A DNA stretch of 64,000 bases from Pelagovum sp. HNIBRBA483 (GCF_040931995.1 NZ_CP162412.1:496001-560000), one strand, 5' to 3'. Shown: positions 44,257 to 54,964, numbered from the stretch's first letter. Program-made: numbers and translations. Notes: a model not told the origin generated them from the sequence alone.

Positions 44257-45082
44257 AGCCCTTCGCGACGAGCCAATCGAACGTTCGTGTCGGCAGGATA
44301 CGCTTCAGCGCCCCCATTACATAGGTCGGTAGCGTGACAAAATAGCGCGGCTTTGGTGCAGGGGAATTGAGCGCTTTCAAGAGTTTTGCGGTGACCGCCG
44401 ACGGAGGAAGTTCGAATCGATCCTTCCCGCGATCCTCGTAGAGGCGGTGGCGCAGTTTGCTGTAGAGTCGCGAGAGGGCGGAGTTTTCCCAGTCTATCCA
44501 GCGTTCGAAATGGGGGGCGGCGTTTTGCCGGATCCTTGAAGTGATCGGACCCGGCTCGATCAGCACCACATGGATCCCGGTTCCGCGCAGTTCGATGCGA
44601 AGAACATCAGACAATCCTTCGAGCGCGAATTTGGTCGCGACGTATGCGCCGCGCCATCTGAAGGGAGTGAAGCCAAGAATCGAGGAGCAATTCACGATTC
44701 TGCCGTGGCCCTGCGCCCGCATGATCGGGATGACGCGGCGGGTTAGCTCGTGCCAGCCGAAAAAATTGGTTTCGAAAATTGCACGGAGGCCATCGACCGG
44801 AAGATCTTCGACCGCGCCGGGAAGCGCGTAGGCGCCATTGTTAAAGACCGCATCCAGCGTGCCGCCGGTCGCGGCCAGGACTTCTCCGAGTCCTGCTTCG
44901 ATGGTTGCATGATCGGTGTAGTCAATGAGCGGCGCGTCGAAGCCTTCTGCAATGAGCCGGTCGCAGTCAGCTTGCTTTCGACAGCTGGCAAAGACCTGCC
45001 AGCCCGCATTGCGCAGATCGTGCGCAGCGGCGTAACCGATGCCGGAAGAGCATCCGGTGATCAGGATTGAGCGTTTTTGCAT
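44255..45082 (-). CDS. Short-chain dehydrogenase/reductase
   Basis: A 275-residue classical SDR: TGCSSGIGYAAA cofactor loop, NNGAYALPGAVEDL, catalytic Ser in NCSSILGF and YVATK (Tyr-xxx-Lys). The long C-terminus (ERWIDWENSALSRLYSKLRHRLYEDRGKDRF to PRYFVTLPTYVMGALKRILP) resembles fatty-acid/steroid-type SDRs close to a membrane. The substrate is unknown. It is 11 bp after the SH3 gene. Confidence 0.92.
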   Translation of the reverse strand: MQKRSILITGCSSGIGYAAAHDLRNAGWQVFASCRKQADCDRLIAEGFDAPLIDYTDHATIEAGLGEVLAATGGTLDAVFNNGAYALPGAVEDLPVDGLRAIFETNFFGWHELTRRVIPIMRAQGHGRIVNCSSILGFTPFRWRGAYVATKFALEGLSDVLRIELRGTGIHVVLIEPGPITSRIRQNAAPHFERWIDWENSALSRLYSKLRHRLYEDRGKDRFELPPSAVTAKLLKALNSPAPKPRYFVTLPTYVMGALKRILPTRTFDWLVAKG

Positions 45083-45093
45083 TATGGTGCTTT

Positions 45094-45696
45094 CTAGCGT
45101 GAAACCAAGAATTCTTCAGCCGTCCAGCCTTGCAGGCCGGAGTCGCTAATTTCGACCTGAACCCAGCCTTCATCTCCGGTGCTGAGGAGCAGGAGTTCAG
45201 TTCCTGGATTCATGGTGACAAGGACGGCGTTTTCGGTTCCGGGGCCGGTGCGGAGATTGAGGCGCGAGTCGCCGACGAAAAGAATATTCTGTTCTTGGGT
45301 GGGGGCTTCGGGCTGCGGTTCGGAGGTTTCTGCTGTGGTGGTGTCCGCAACCGATTCCGCGAGTGCGTCTGCCAGACTGTCGAATTGGATCTCCGACAGA
45401 TCCGGTGATGCTGGGCTGGTTTCCAATTGGTCTTCGGGAACGTCGATAGTTGCCGTGGCAGCGGCGATTTCGGCAGCAGGCGTCGGCGTGGCTTCTATCG
45501 GCGCAGGGTCTTCAATACGGATTTCCGTTGGTGTCGGGGTATCGGTGATGGCAGTTTCCCGCACTGGAAGCGGATCAGGGATGGGGCGATCCGTTATGCG
45601 CACAGGCTGCGTTTCGGGAACGAAATCCGCCCCGCCGGACATCACATAATATGCGAACGCGAGGCTGACGAAGGTCAAAATGATGAACAAACGCAA
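45094..45696 (-). CDS. SH3b-domain protein with a membrane anchor
   Basis: Encodes 200 residues: an N-terminal signal or anchor (LFIILTFVSLAFAYYVMSG), a long Pro/Thr/Glu/Ala-rich low-complexity linker (about residues 28-135), and a C-terminal bacterial SH3 domain (DSRLNLRTGPGTENAVLVTMNPGTELLLL, WVQVEISDSGLQGWTAEEFL). Such proteins sit in the periplasm and often bind peptidoglycan. It starts the operon with the SDR gene and is divergent from parC. Confidence 0.88.
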   Translation of the reverse strand: MRLFIILTFVSLAFAYYVMSGGADFVPETQPVRITDRPIPDPLPVRETAITDTPTPTEIRIEDPAPIEATPTPAAEIAAATATIDVPEDQLETSPASPDLSEIQFDSLADALAESVADTTTAETSEPQPEAPTQEQNILFVGDSRLNLRTGPGTENAVLVTMNPGTELLLLSTGDEGWVQVEISDSGLQGWTAEEFLVSR

Positions 45697-45820
45697 GGTT
45701 CGATCCTTCGGACTAGAATAATCGTCGTTGCCTTATAGAGAAAGTTGAGCCGCCTGCAAAACATCACTCTGAGCGATTGTGCCGCTTTACCCTGCCTTGG
45801 GGTGGAGGTACACAACATGC

Positions 45821-48145
45821 ATGAGTGATGATCTTCTCGACCCCAATATAGCGCCAACGGGCTTCACGGAAACGTTGCGTCGTGCAATCGGCGATAGGTA
45901 TCTGACCTACGCATTGTCGACGATTATGCACCGTGCCCTCCCCGATGCCCGTGACGGCCTAAAGCCTGTTCACCGGCGCATCCTGTATGCAATGCGTGAG
46001 TTGAAGCTTGCATCAAACGGAGGCTTCCGCAAATCGGCCAAGATTTCGGGCGATGTAATGGGGAACTATCACCCCCATGGCGATGCGGCGATCTACGATG
46101 CGATGGCGCGGCTCGCGCAAGATTTCAACGTGCGTTATCCGCTTGTCGATGGTCAGGGGAATTTCGGTAATATTGATGGGGATAATCCGGCAGCCAGCAG
46201 ATATACCGAAGCGCGGATGACCGCAGCCGCCGAAGCGCTGATGGAAGGCTTGGCGGAAAACGCGGTGGATTTCCGTGCCAACTATGACGGCACGTTGAGC
46301 GAACCGGTCGTGCTGCCGGCGGCGTTCCCGAATTTGCTTGCGAATGGTGCAAGTGGCATTGCGGTCGGGATGGCGACTAACATTCCGCCGCATAACCTGC
46401 ATGAACTGATCGATGCTTGTTTGCACCTGATCAAGGCCCCGAATGCGCGGGACGAAACGCTGCTGGAATATGTCCCCGGGCCGGACTTTCCGACCGGCGG
46501 TGTGATTGTCGAGGCGCGGGAGGCGATCGCCGAGGCTTATCGCACCGGACGCGGCGGTATCCGTCTGCGTGCGCGCTGGGAGATCGAGGACCTCGGACGG
46601 GGACAATGGCAGATTGTTGTCACAGAAATCCCCTATCAGGTGCAGAAGTCGAAGCTGATCGAAAAGCTTGCCGAGGTTATCCAGACGAAGAAGGTTCCTT
46701 TGCTGGCTGATGTACGGGACGAGAGTGCCGACGATATCAGGATTGTGCTGGAGCCACGCGCCCGAACGGTCGAGCCGGATGTGTTGATGGGGATGTTGTT
46801 CCGTAATTCGGACCTCGAAACACGGTTCAGCATGAACATGAACGTGTTGATAGATGGGGTGACGCCGCGCGTGTGCTCGCTGAAGGAGGTTCTGCGGGCG
46901 TTCCTTGATCATCGGCGGGACGTGTTGCAGCGGCGCAGTCGGCATCGCATGGATAAGATCGACCACCGGCTTGAAGTGCTCGAAGGGCTGATCATTGCCT
47001 TCCTGAACCTTGATCGCGTGATCGATATCATTCGCTATGATGATGATCCCAAGGCGGCCCTGATGTTTGAGGATTGGGGGAAGGATCATCGCCGTGCAAG
47101 CAGTGAAGCCGATTATCTTTCTCCTTTTGCTGGCGGCAAACCTGCTGAAGGGGAAGAGCCCTCGCTGAGTGAAGTTCAGGCCGAAGCAATTCTTAACATG
47201 AGGCTGCGCTCGTTGCGTCGCCTTGAAGAGATGGAACTGGTCAAAGAGCGCGATGCCTTGATGCAGGAGCGTGCCGATCTCGAAGACCTTTTGGCTAGTG
47301 AAGACCTGCAATGGGGCAAGATCGCTGAGCAGCTGCGTGAAACCCGCAAGCAGTTTGGGCGGGACTCCGAAGGTGGCGCGCGGCGCTCGACCTTTGCCGA
47401 GGCTGGCAGTTTTGAAGAAGTACCTTTGGAAGCGATGATCGAAAAAGAGCCGATCAGCGTTGTGTGTTCGAAGATGGGCTGGGTTCGCGCGATGAAAGGG
47501 CACATCGCGCTCGATAGCGAGCTAAAGTTCAAGGACGGCGACGAGGGGCGCTTCCTATTCCATGCCGAGACAACCGACAGGTTGTTGGTCATTGGTAGTA
47601 ACGGGCGTTTCTATACTGTTGCGGCTTCCAACTTGCCGGGCGGGCGGGGCATGGGTGAACCATTGCGCCTGATGATTGATCTGCCCAACGAAGCCGAGAT
47701 CGTGGACATTCTGGTTCACAAACCGGGACGGAAGCTTGTGGTCGCTTCTTCGGCAGGGGACGGGTTCATCGTGACCGAAGACGAGGTCGTTGCGCAGACA
47801 CGGACGGGGAAAGTCGTTCTGAACGTGAAGGACAAGATCGTCACCCGTACGGTAAAGCCAGTGACAGGGGACCATGTTGCTGTGGTAGGTGAGAATCGCA
47901 AAGTGCTGATTTTCCCGATCTCCGAATTGCCGGAAATGGCCCGTGGCAAAGGGGTTCGCTTGCAGAAATACAAGGATGGTGGACTGTCCGACCTAACGAC
48001 TTTTGAGCTGGAAGAAGGTTTGAGCTGGCATGATCCGGCGGGGCGCAAGCGGACCGAAACCGAATTGGCTGAGTGGATAGGCAAGAGGGCAGGCACCGGG
48101 CGCATGGCCCCACGCGGGTTCCCGCGGGACAACCGTTTCAATTAG
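45821..48145 (+). CDS. parC: DNA topoisomerase IV subunit A
   Basis: Encodes 774 residues from the ATG at 45821; the GGAGG at 45804 is a little distant (12 bp). The breakage-reunion domain has [34 protein letters not shown] and Tyr128 ([13 protein letters not shown]); the C-terminal part has a beta-propeller-like repeat ([25 protein letters not shown]). Together with ParE it decatenates chromosomes. ParC is preferred over GyrA because of length, lack of the GyrA box, and the first-arm sequence. The QRDR has Ala at the Ser80 position. Confidence 0.95.
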   Translation: MSDDLLDPNIAPTGFTETLRRAIGDRYLTYALSTIMHRALPDARDGLKPVHRRILYAMRELKLASNGGFRKSAKISGDVMGNYHPHGDAAIYDAMARLAQDFNVRYPLVDGQGNFGNIDGDNPAASRYTEARMTAAAEALMEGLAENAVDFRANYDGTLSEPVVLPAAFPNLLANGASGIAVGMATNIPPHNLHELIDACLHLIKAPNARDETLLEYVPGPDFPTGGVIVEAREAIAEAYRTGRGGIRLRARWEIEDLGRGQWQIVVTEIPYQVQKSKLIEKLAEVIQTKKVPLLADVRDESADDIRIVLEPRARTVEPDVLMGMLFRNSDLETRFSMNMNVLIDGVTPRVCSLKEVLRAFLDHRRDVLQRRSRHRMDKIDHRLEVLEGLIIAFLNLDRVIDIIRYDDDPKAALMFEDWGKDHRRASSEADYLSPFAGGKPAEGEEPSLSEVQAEAILNMRLRSLRRLEEMELVKERDALMQERADLEDLLASEDLQWGKIAEQLRETRKQFGRDSEGGARRSTFAEAGSFEEVPLEAMIEKEPISVVCSKMGWVRAMKGHIALDSELKFKDGDEGRFLFHAETTDRLLVIGSNGRFYTVAASNLPGGRGMGEPLRLMIDLPNEAEIVDILVHKPGRKLVVASSAGDGFIVTEDEVVAQTRTGKVVLNVKDKIVTRTVKPVTGDHVAVVGENRKVLIFPISELPEMARGKGVRLQKYKDGGLSDLTTFELEEGLSWHDPAGRKRTETELAEWIGKRAGTGRMAPRGFPRDNRFN

Positions 48146-48226
48146 AGCGGATTTGTGCCGTCACGATGAGGTTTGTTGCCTCGCGCGGTCGCCACAATTA
48201 GCATGGCCGAAGCCAAGGAGATTTGG

Positions 48227-48937
48227 ATGCTGAGAACTCTTGCTTCGTTGATTGCCCTGCTGGTGCTGGTGGCCTGCGGTGCGCCACGAGACGATCTTTC
48301 GCGTACGCCAGACCCCGTTGGCCGATTCCTGCTTGGGCATACGATTGTTGTGGCGCCGAACCTACAGGTTGGGCCGGTGTCGCGTGAAGTCGAGAGTGAG
48401 GTTTGGGTCGAGCAGGTGAAAGGCGCAGTGCAAGAGCGCATGTCCCGTTTCAACGGCGACGCCTATTATCATGTTGCAATCGCACTTCAGGGATATGTGT
48501 TGGCGGAACCGGGCATCCCGATCCTGTATGCACCGAATTCTGTCCTGATTTTCGAGGTGACATTTTATGAGGATGCGACACAGACCAAGTTGAATGAAGA
48601 ACCAATTCAGCTCACCGTCTTCGAGCCATGTTGCCGGATCCCGTTAATTGGCTCAGGGATCACCTTAAGTGCTGAAGAGCAGATGGACGGGTTGGCCTTC
48701 AACGCGGCGCGCGCGATTGAACGCACTATCAGAGAGAACGGAGATTGGTTTGGCGGCACCAGAGAAATCCTGCCTGAGGATGAAACGATCCTGAACCGAC
48801 AGGGCCTATCCCAGGCGATGGGAGCGGCGAATGAAGTTACGGCTCCGGACTCGGAGGATAGCGATATGGGTGGTGACGTTATTGGAGAAGAGATTTCAGT
48901 CACCATTCTGCCCGATGCTGCAATCGCGGCAGAATAA
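48227..48937 (+). CDS. Lipoprotein of unknown function
   Basis: I do not recognise a named family. It encodes 236 residues from the ATG at 48227, behind AAGGAG, with a lipoprotein signal (LRTLASLIALLVLVACGAP). The mature domain (LGHTIVVAPNLQVGPVSREV, VKGAVQERMSRFNGDAYYHVAIALQGYV, SVLIFEVTFYED, FEPCCRIPLIGSGI) looks like a single alpha/beta domain; the end is acidic and disordered. It lies 81 bp after parC and 98 bp before tuf. Possibly an outer-membrane lipoprotein of alphaproteobacteria. Confidence 0.8.
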   Translation: MLRTLASLIALLVLVACGAPRDDLSRTPDPVGRFLLGHTIVVAPNLQVGPVSREVESEVWVEQVKGAVQERMSRFNGDAYYHVAIALQGYVLAEPGIPILYAPNSVLIFEVTFYEDATQTKLNEEPIQLTVFEPCCRIPLIGSGITLSAEEQMDGLAFNAARAIERTIRENGDWFGGTREILPEDETILNRQGLSQAMGAANEVTAPDSEDSDMGGDVIGEEISVTILPDAAIAAE

Positions 48938-48950
48938 CCGCAACTGGTGC

Positions 48951-48979
48951 TTGATTTTCCGACCAATTCCCAATACATC
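48951..48979 (+). promoter_or_regulatory. Candidate promoter of tuf
   Basis: TTGATT at 48951-48956 and TACATC at 48974-48979 with a 17-bp spacer, 56 bp before the tuf start, within the 98-bp spacer after the lipoprotein gene. Visual match to sigma-70 elements only. Confidence 0.35.
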
Positions 48980-49035
48980 GCCCGCGATGTTGAAACGGGC
49001 CACCCAGGCCCCCAAAAGCACGAGGCGCCTGCGCA

Positions 49036-50211
<1,176 letters not shown>

Positions 50212-50240
50212 TCGAGAGACTACCCAAGGTACGACAATCG

Positions 50241-50282
50241 AGGCCTGCCTCCCTTTTCGGGGGGTGGGCCTTTCTCTTTTTA
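50241..50282 (+). terminator. Terminator of tuf
   Basis: A continuous 13-bp stem with three G-U pairs: AGGCCTGCCTCCC (50241-50253) and GGGGGGTGGGCCT (50259-50271), loop TTTTC, followed by TTTCTCTTTTT. It lies 29 bp after the tuf stop. Confidence 0.9.
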
Positions 50283-50373
50283 AATGTGGGTTCTGCGGCT
50301 GTTTATTCGCATGGATTGCGTTCAGATTGCCCTTGATCTTGGGTGATTGCTGACGTAATCCACACTCGGCCAT

Positions 50374-50449
50374 AGGGGTATAGCTCAGCTGGTAGAGCGA
50401 CGGTCTCCAAAACCGTAGGTCGCGGGTTCGAACCCTGCTGCCCCTGCCA
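50374..50449 (+). tRNA. tRNA-Trp (CCA)
   Basis: A 76-nt cloverleaf: acceptor AGGGGTA pairs with TGCCCCT, with one T-G wobble; D-arm TAGCTCAGCTGGTAGAGC; anticodon loop CTCCAAA with anticodon CCA on a CGGT/ACCG stem; T-arm GGGTTCGAACCC; discriminator G and encoded CCA end. It lies between tuf and secE, the conserved place for tRNA(Trp). Confidence 0.97.
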
Positions 50450-50490
50450 CCGCCGGCCTGCCGGTCCGCCAAATCCCGAAGGGGAGTAAG

Positions 50491-51396
50491 TTGACCCGAA
50501 CGATTTCGCTTTCCTTGCATCTTGGCGCGCACAAAACCGCCTCTACCCATTTGCAACATGCCCTTAAGGCGCATGAAGAGCAGTTGATCGCCGCCGGTGT
50601 CAGGTTCTACGGTCCGCAATACCTTCGGGAGCGGGATCGCAGCATCCCGCAGATGTTTGGCGTCGGTACGGCAGCGACGACAGGCCGGTCCGCGCCCTTG
50701 CAGCTTGAGTTTTTGGCTAAGGATTCTGATCGGGTTATTTTGAGTGAAGAAAACTTCCTCGGGAAACTCTTTGACGAGCGCGGTGTCGTGGGGGAACCAC
50801 TCTATCCCTTGGCCGACATGAGGATAAACGGGCTTTCGCAGCGCCTACCACATTCAAAGCTCCGTGTTTTTTTGGCAGTCAGGCGGCCAGATACATTCCT
50901 CAACTCGATCTACAGTCAGGTTTTGTTCGGCGGGCTGATGTTGCCCCCTGAGAGATTTCGAGAAAGAAATGACGTTTCGGCGGTGTCTTGGTTGGGGCTC
51001 GTGCAACGGATTGCGAGGATTCCGGCCATTTCGGAGGTTTTCTTGTGGTGCTATGAAGACTACCCAAAGAACTTCACCCAGATTATCGAAAGGCTGGTGG
51101 GGCCTGGATTGGGCGCATATGTCGCTCCGCAAGAGGAGCCAGTCCACCCCGGTCTATCGGCCGAGGCTGCGGCATATGTCCTGAGGCAATATGCCGAGGG
51201 AAAGAAAGGCGCTCTAGCACAGCAGGCGCGGAAAAAGTTCCCCGTATCGGCGACGTCCCCGAAGCTGACGATCTACGATGAGGCTGATCAAGCGCAGGCT
51301 GAAATGATGTATTATCGGCAATTGCAGGAAATCGCGCGGATCGAGAAGGTGCAAATTCTGGGTGGTGAATTTGCCGATAGCCTCGGGGTGACTTGA
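50491..51396 (+). CDS. Sulfotransferase-like protein
   Basis: Encodes 301 residues from TTG 50491, preceded by AAGGGGAGTAAG. The N-terminus LSLHLGAHKTASTHLQ resembles the 5'-phosphosulfate loop of PAPS-dependent sulfotransferases (GAHKTAST at residues 12-19), and KLRVFLAVRRPDTFLNSIYSQ resembles the 3'-phosphate-binding strand. No signal or TM helix. The acceptor is unknown; similar proteins often modify polysaccharides, and a lost sulfotransferase activity is possible. It interrupts the compact tRNA(Trp)-secE-nusG order. Confidence 0.72.
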   Translation: MTRTISLSLHLGAHKTASTHLQHALKAHEEQLIAAGVRFYGPQYLRERDRSIPQMFGVGTAATTGRSAPLQLEFLAKDSDRVILSEENFLGKLFDERGVVGEPLYPLADMRINGLSQRLPHSKLRVFLAVRRPDTFLNSIYSQVLFGGLMLPPERFRERNDVSAVSWLGLVQRIARIPAISEVFLWCYEDYPKNFTQIIERLVGPGLGAYVAPQEEPVHPGLSAEAAAYVLRQYAEGKKGALAQQARKKFPVSATSPKLTIYDEADQAQAEMMYYRQLQEIARIEKVQILGGEFADSLGVT

Positions 51397-51449
51397 AAGT
51401 AGACGCCATCGGGCGTATGTCGCGCGGGTCTGATCGAAAGGTGATAGAA

Positions 51450-51650
51450 ATGGCACGGACGAATCCGGTTCAATTCATCCAGCAAACGCGCTCTGAGATC
51501 GCAAAGGTCGTGTGGCCTTCCCGCCGGGAAGTGTTGCTCACCACCGCGATGGTACTTGTGATGGCGGTGTTGCTGGCGCTGTTCTTTTCACTGGTAGATA
51601 TTGGCCTCCGTTCGGGGCTTCAGGCAGTTCTCAATATTTTTGGATCCTGA
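51450..51650 (+). CDS. secE: Preprotein translocase subunit SecE
   Basis: A 66-residue short-form SecE from the ATG at 51450 (MARTNPVQFIQQTRSEIAKVVWPSRREVLLTT). The amphipathic helix with VVWPSRRE is the family signature, and a single TM helix follows (AMVLVMAVLLALFFSLVDIGL). It clamps SecY in the SecYEG channel. It lies 53 bp after the sulfotransferase-like gene and 192 bp before nusG. Confidence 0.96.
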   Translation: MARTNPVQFIQQTRSEIAKVVWPSRREVLLTTAMVLVMAVLLALFFSLVDIGLRSGLQAVLNIFGS

Positions 51651-51679
51651 CAACCGATAGGGAAATTGGCGGCAGGCTC

Positions 51680-51708
51680 TTGAATTCATTGAGTTCGGGC
51701 GGTATGAG
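51680..51708 (+). promoter_or_regulatory. Candidate promoter in the secE-nusG spacer
   Basis: TTGAAT at 51680-51685 and TATGAG at 51703-51708 with a 17-bp spacer, in an unusually long spacer (192 bp) for a pair that is usually tightly linked. Visual match only. Confidence 0.3.
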
Positions 51709-51804
51709 CGGCCAACTTTCCGGAATGGCGTGCGGCGAATCAAGTTGCGCGCCGATTTTTATTTTCCGGACGAGCGGTGCAACTGCTTGGAAATGTGGAA
51801 TATT

Positions 51805-51821
51805 ATCGGCTCAGTGCCGAT
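51805..51821 (+). other. Small hairpin in the nusG leader
   Basis: ATCGGC (51805-51810) and GCCGAT (51816-51821) form a perfect 6-bp stem with loop TCAGT, 21 bases before the nusG start. It may influence initiation; no U-run is present, so it is no terminator. Confidence 0.4.
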
Positions 51822-51842
51822 TGCGACGAGGTGTCGAAAAAG

Positions 51843-52376
51843 ATGGCCAAACGCTGGTACTCGGTTAGCGTACTCTCGAACTTCGAGAAAAAGATCGCCG
51901 AACAAATCCGCTTGAAAGTTGAAGAGCAGGGTTTGCAGGAGCAGATCGACGAGGTTCTCGTGCCGACCGAAGAGGTCATCGAGGTGCGTCGTGGGAAGAA
52001 GGTGACGGCCGAGCGCCGGTTCATGCCGGGTTACGTTCTGGTGCACATGGAAATGTCTGATGACGGGTATCACCTGATCAATAGCATTAACCGTGTAACT
52101 GGTTTCCTCGGCCCGCAGGGCCGCCCGATGCCGATGCGTGATGCCGAAGTGAACGCGATCCTCAACCGTGTTGAGGAGGGCCAAGAGGCACCGCGCACGC
52201 TCATCCACTTTGAAGTTGGTGAGAAGGTTAAGGTCAACGACGGCCCGTTTGAGGACTTTGACGGCCTTGTCGAGGAAGTTGATGAAGACAACCAGCGCCT
52301 CAAGGTGACGGTGTCTATTTTTGGCCGCGCAACGCCGGTCGAGTTGGAATTCACTCAGGTCTCCAAGCAGGCTTGA
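51843..52376 (+). CDS. nusG: Transcription termination/antitermination protein NusG
   Basis: A 177-residue NusG from the ATG at 51843 ([22 protein letters not shown]): NGN domain with [23 protein letters not shown], and a C-terminal KOW domain ([23 protein letters not shown]). It binds RNA polymerase and couples it to Rho or the ribosome. The next gene, rplK, starts after a 104-bp spacer. Confidence 0.97.
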   Translation: MAKRWYSVSVLSNFEKKIAEQIRLKVEEQGLQEQIDEVLVPTEEVIEVRRGKKVTAERRFMPGYVLVHMEMSDDGYHLINSINRVTGFLGPQGRPMPMRDAEVNAILNRVEEGQEAPRTLIHFEVGEKVKVNDGPFEDFDGLVEEVDEDNQRLKVTVSIFGRATPVELEFTQVSKQA

Positions 52377-52480
52377 ATGAGAACTGTGGGAGGTACGGCG
52401 ATCGCGATCGTCAAGCCGAACCACGCAACGAAGAACCTCTGCGGCGCGCCGTCGGGGTGTTGAAAAAAAGGAGAGGCCAC

Positions 52481-52906
52481 ATGGCCAAGAAAGTAATGGG
52501 ACAGCTGAAGCTGCAGGTTCCTGCAGGTCAAGCAAACCCGTCCCCGCCGGTTGGTCCTGCGCTCGGTCAGCGTGGCATCAACATCATGGAATTCACGAAG
52601 GCGTTTAACGCCAAGACGGCTGACATGGAGCCGGGTGCACCGTGCCCGACCGTGATCACCTACTACCAGGACAAGTCCTTCACGATGGATATCAAGACGC
52701 CGCCTGCGTCTTTCTATCTGAAGAAAGCTGCGAAGCTTAAGTCTGGAGCGAACAACCCGGGCAAGGAAACCGTTGGTACGGTAACTGTTGCGCAGGTTCG
52801 CGAAATCGCCGAGGCCAAGATGAAAGACCTCAACGCAAATTCTGTCGAGGGGGCCATGCAGATTATTCTTGGTTCCGCTCGCTCCATGGGCATTGAGGTG
52901 AAGTAA
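52481..52906 (+). CDS. rplK: 50S ribosomal protein L11
   Basis: Encodes 141 residues from the ATG at 52481, with AGGAGAGG upstream. Conserved [32 protein letters not shown] (rRNA and release-factor region) and the C-terminal rRNA-binding part ([36 protein letters not shown]). L11 forms the GTPase-associated stalk base and is needed for RelA/Rel activation. It overlaps rplA (TAATG). Confidence 0.98.
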   Translation: MAKKVMGQLKLQVPAGQANPSPPVGPALGQRGINIMEFTKAFNAKTADMEPGAPCPTVITYYQDKSFTMDIKTPPASFYLKKAAKLKSGANNPGKETVGTVTVAQVREIAEAKMKDLNANSVEGAMQIILGSARSMGIEVK

Positions 52907-53604
52907 TGGCAAAGCTTGGAAAGCGTACGCGCGCTGCTCGCGAAGCCTTTAACGGCAAAGAAAACCTCTCGGTTACTGAAGCTCTCGAACTGGTAAAGGG
53001 CAATGCCAATGCCAAGTTCGATGAGACCGTCGAAATCGCACTGAACCTCGGTGTTGACCCGCGTCACGCAGATCAGATGGTTCGTGGCACGGTTAACCTG
53101 CCGAACGGCACTGGTAAGACCGTGCGCGTTGCTGTTTTCGCTCGCGGTGAAAAAGCCGAAGAAGCGAAGAAAGCCGGTGCTGATATCGTTGGTGCTGAGG
53201 ACCTGATGGAAACCGTCCAGTCCGGCAAGATCGACTTCGAGCGCTGCATTGCAACGCCCGACATGATGCCGATCGTCGGTCGACTTGGTAAGGTTCTTGG
53301 CCCGCGCAACCTGATGCCGAACCCGAAGATCGGGACCGTCACCATGGATGTCGCTGAAGCTGTTGCCGCTGCAAAAGGTGGCCAGGTTCAGTTCAAGGTC
53401 GAGAAAGCCGGTGTCATTCATGCCGGTATCGGCAAGGCATCTTTCGATGTGAAGGCGCTTGAAGAGAACCTTCTTGCTTTTGTCGATGCGGTGAGCAAGG
53501 CGAAGCCGTCGGGTGCCAAGGGTACCTACATGCAGAAGGTTGCGATCAGCTCCACAATGGGGCCGGGCGTTTCCGTCGACGTTGCATCGGCGACTGGTAA
53601 CTAA
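52906..53604 (+). CDS. rplA: 50S ribosomal protein L1
   Basis: A 232-residue L1 ([65 protein letters not shown]). L1 forms the mobile stalk that releases E-site tRNA. In many bacteria it represses translation of its own rplKA message by binding an L11-leader hairpin; here a leader of about 100 nt precedes rplK. Confidence 0.98.
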   Translation: MAKLGKRTRAAREAFNGKENLSVTEALELVKGNANAKFDETVEIALNLGVDPRHADQMVRGTVNLPNGTGKTVRVAVFARGEKAEEAKKAGADIVGAEDLMETVQSGKIDFERCIATPDMMPIVGRLGKVLGPRNLMPNPKIGTVTMDVAEAVAAAKGGQVQFKVEKAGVIHAGIGKASFDVKALEENLLAFVDAVSKAKPSGAKGTYMQKVAISSTMGPGVSVDVASATGN

Positions 53605-53851
53605 GAATTCCGCTCGAATGAGCGCGAATGACAGGGCGGCCAAGGTTGCCCTGTCCTGTCCGAGACGGAGGGTTGGGCTTAGCCCTTTAATTCCTTCCTG
53701 AGATGGGGAACGAGACAAGATTTCCGTTTGGAAGGCCAGTGGCCAACCTTCGGGCGATCGAGGCCTCGGGAACCTGAAACGGACCCGAACGGCTCCTGCA
53801 TTCGCGGGGGTCAACTTGAGCCGGGGGAAACCCCAAACTTGGAGTGAAACT
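53605..53851 (+). promoter_or_regulatory. rplJ leader, probable L10(L12)4 autoregulatory RNA
   Basis: The 247-bp spacer upstream of rplJ holds several stems, for example GACAGGGC (53630-53637) with GCCCTGTC (53648-53655), GGGCT-TA-GCCC and paired purine-rich segments, followed by the GGAG site at 53841. Bacterial rplJL operons usually have such a leader that binds the L10-L12 complex and represses translation. Position and structure fit; I could not align it to the consensus. Confidence 0.55.
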
Positions 53852-54364
53852 GTGGATAGAGCCCAGAAAGAGAAAGTGGTCGAAGAACTCGGCCAGATCT
53901 TTGAAAGCTCTGGCGTCGTAGTGGTTGCCCACTACGAGGGTTTGACAGTTGCTGAAATGCAGGACCTGCGCGCTCAAATGCGTGAAGCGGGCGGTTCCGT
54001 GCGCGTTGCCAAGAACAAGCTCGCCAAGATCGCTCTTGAGGGTAAGCCCTGCGCAAGCATCGCTGAATACCTCACGGGCATGACCGTGTTGTCCTATTCT
54101 GAAGATCCTGTCGCTGCTGCGAAGGTTGTTCAGAAATTCGCCAAAGGGAATGACAAATTGTCCATTCTCGGCGGTGCAATGGGTGACACGGCGCTTGATC
54201 CTGCTGGTGTTAAAGCAGTCTCTGAAATGCCGTCCCGCGAGGAGCTTATTGCCTCCATCGTTGGCTGCATCGGGGCACCTGCTTCCAACATTGCCGGGGC
54301 CATTGGCGCGCCTGCTTCGAACATCGCGAGCATTCTTTCGACCATCGAAGAGAAAGCTGCATAA
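53852..54364 (+). CDS. rplJ: 50S ribosomal protein L10
   Basis: Encodes 170 residues from GTG 53852, just behind GGAGTGAAAC; an in-frame upstream start would put extra residues before the conserved [17 protein letters not shown]. Conserved [25 protein letters not shown] and [11 protein letters not shown] bind rRNA; the C-terminal helix ([26 protein letters not shown]) binds L7/L12 dimers. It forms the ribosomal stalk base. Confidence 0.96.
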   Translation: MDRAQKEKVVEELGQIFESSGVVVVAHYEGLTVAEMQDLRAQMREAGGSVRVAKNKLAKIALEGKPCASIAEYLTGMTVLSYSEDPVAAAKVVQKFAKGNDKLSILGGAMGDTALDPAGVKAVSEMPSREELIASIVGCIGAPASNIAGAIGAPASNIASILSTIEEKAA

Positions 54365-54434
54365 GCAACCTGAATACCTTCATGGGGCATGATGCCCTGA
54401 CGTTGGAACACACATCAAACGAACGGAAAGCAAA

Positions 54435-54809
54435 ATGGCTGATCTGAAGAAACTTGCTGAAGAGATCGTGGGTCTGACCCTTCTCGAAGCCCAAGAACTG
54501 AAAACCATCCTCAAGGACGAGTACGGCATCGAGCCTGCTGCTGGTGGCGCTGTTATGGTCGCTGGCCCTGCTGGCGATGCTGGCGAAGCTGCTGAGGAAA
54601 AGACTGAGTTCGACGTTGTCCTCAAGGACGCAGGCGCTCAGAAAATCAACGTGATCAAAGAAGTTCGCGGCATCACCGGTCTTGGCCTCAAAGAAGCCAA
54701 AGACCTCGTCGAAGCTGGCGGCAAGGTCAAAGAAGGCGCTGCAAAAGCAGAAGCCGAAGAGATCAAAGCGAAGCTGGAAGCAGCTGGCGCAACGGTCGAA
54801 CTGGCCTAA
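54435..54809 (+). CDS. rplL: 50S ribosomal protein L7/L12
   Basis: A 124-residue L7/L12: N-terminal dimerisation part ([21 protein letters not shown]), Ala/Gly-rich hinge ([21 protein letters not shown]), and C-terminal factor-binding domain ([38 protein letters not shown]). It recruits translation GTPases. The rplJ-rplL spacer is 70 bp with a small GGGCA-TGA-TGCCC hairpin. Confidence 0.98.
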   Translation: MADLKKLAEEIVGLTLLEAQELKTILKDEYGIEPAAGGAVMVAGPAGDAGEAAEEKTEFDVVLKDAGAQKINVIKEVRGITGLGLKEAKDLVEAGGKVKEGAAKAEAEEIKAKLEAAGATVELA

Positions 54810-54843
54810 TCACGCCATTTGGGGTCTTTTGGCTCCGAATTTT

Positions 54844-54873
54844 GGCTGGATCCGCAGAAATGTGGGTCCAGCC
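54844..54873 (+). other. Stem-loop 1 in the rplL-rpoB spacer
   Basis: A 12-bp stem with a few G-U pairs: GGCTGGATCCGC (54844-54855) and GTGGGTCCAGCC (54862-54873), loop AGAAAT. There is no U-run, so it is more likely an attenuator or RNase III processing site than a full terminator; the rplL-rpoB junction has both in E. coli. Confidence 0.6.
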
Positions 54874-54917
54874 GAACCTGTCTTAGCAAGCAGCAATAGC
54901 TGTTTCCTTGGGTAGGT

Positions 54918-54964
54918 TTTGGTCGGGAGGCGTACGGTGGGACGGACGCCAAGAATAGACCAAA
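54918..54964 (+). other. Stem-loop 2 in the rplL-rpoB spacer
   Basis: Two nested stems: TTTGGTC (54918-54924) with GACCAAA (54958-54964), and inside it GGCGT (54929-54933) with ACGCC (54946-54950). It lies about 80 bp before rpoB and may shape transcript processing or rpoB translation. Confidence 0.55.

Noticed and set aside
50374-50449. tRNA(Trp) considered as an integration site for a genomic island containing the sulfotransferase-like gene
   Set aside because: No second copy of the tRNA 3' end, no integrase or transposase, and secE follows within about 50 bp of the gene; at most a single-gene insertion.
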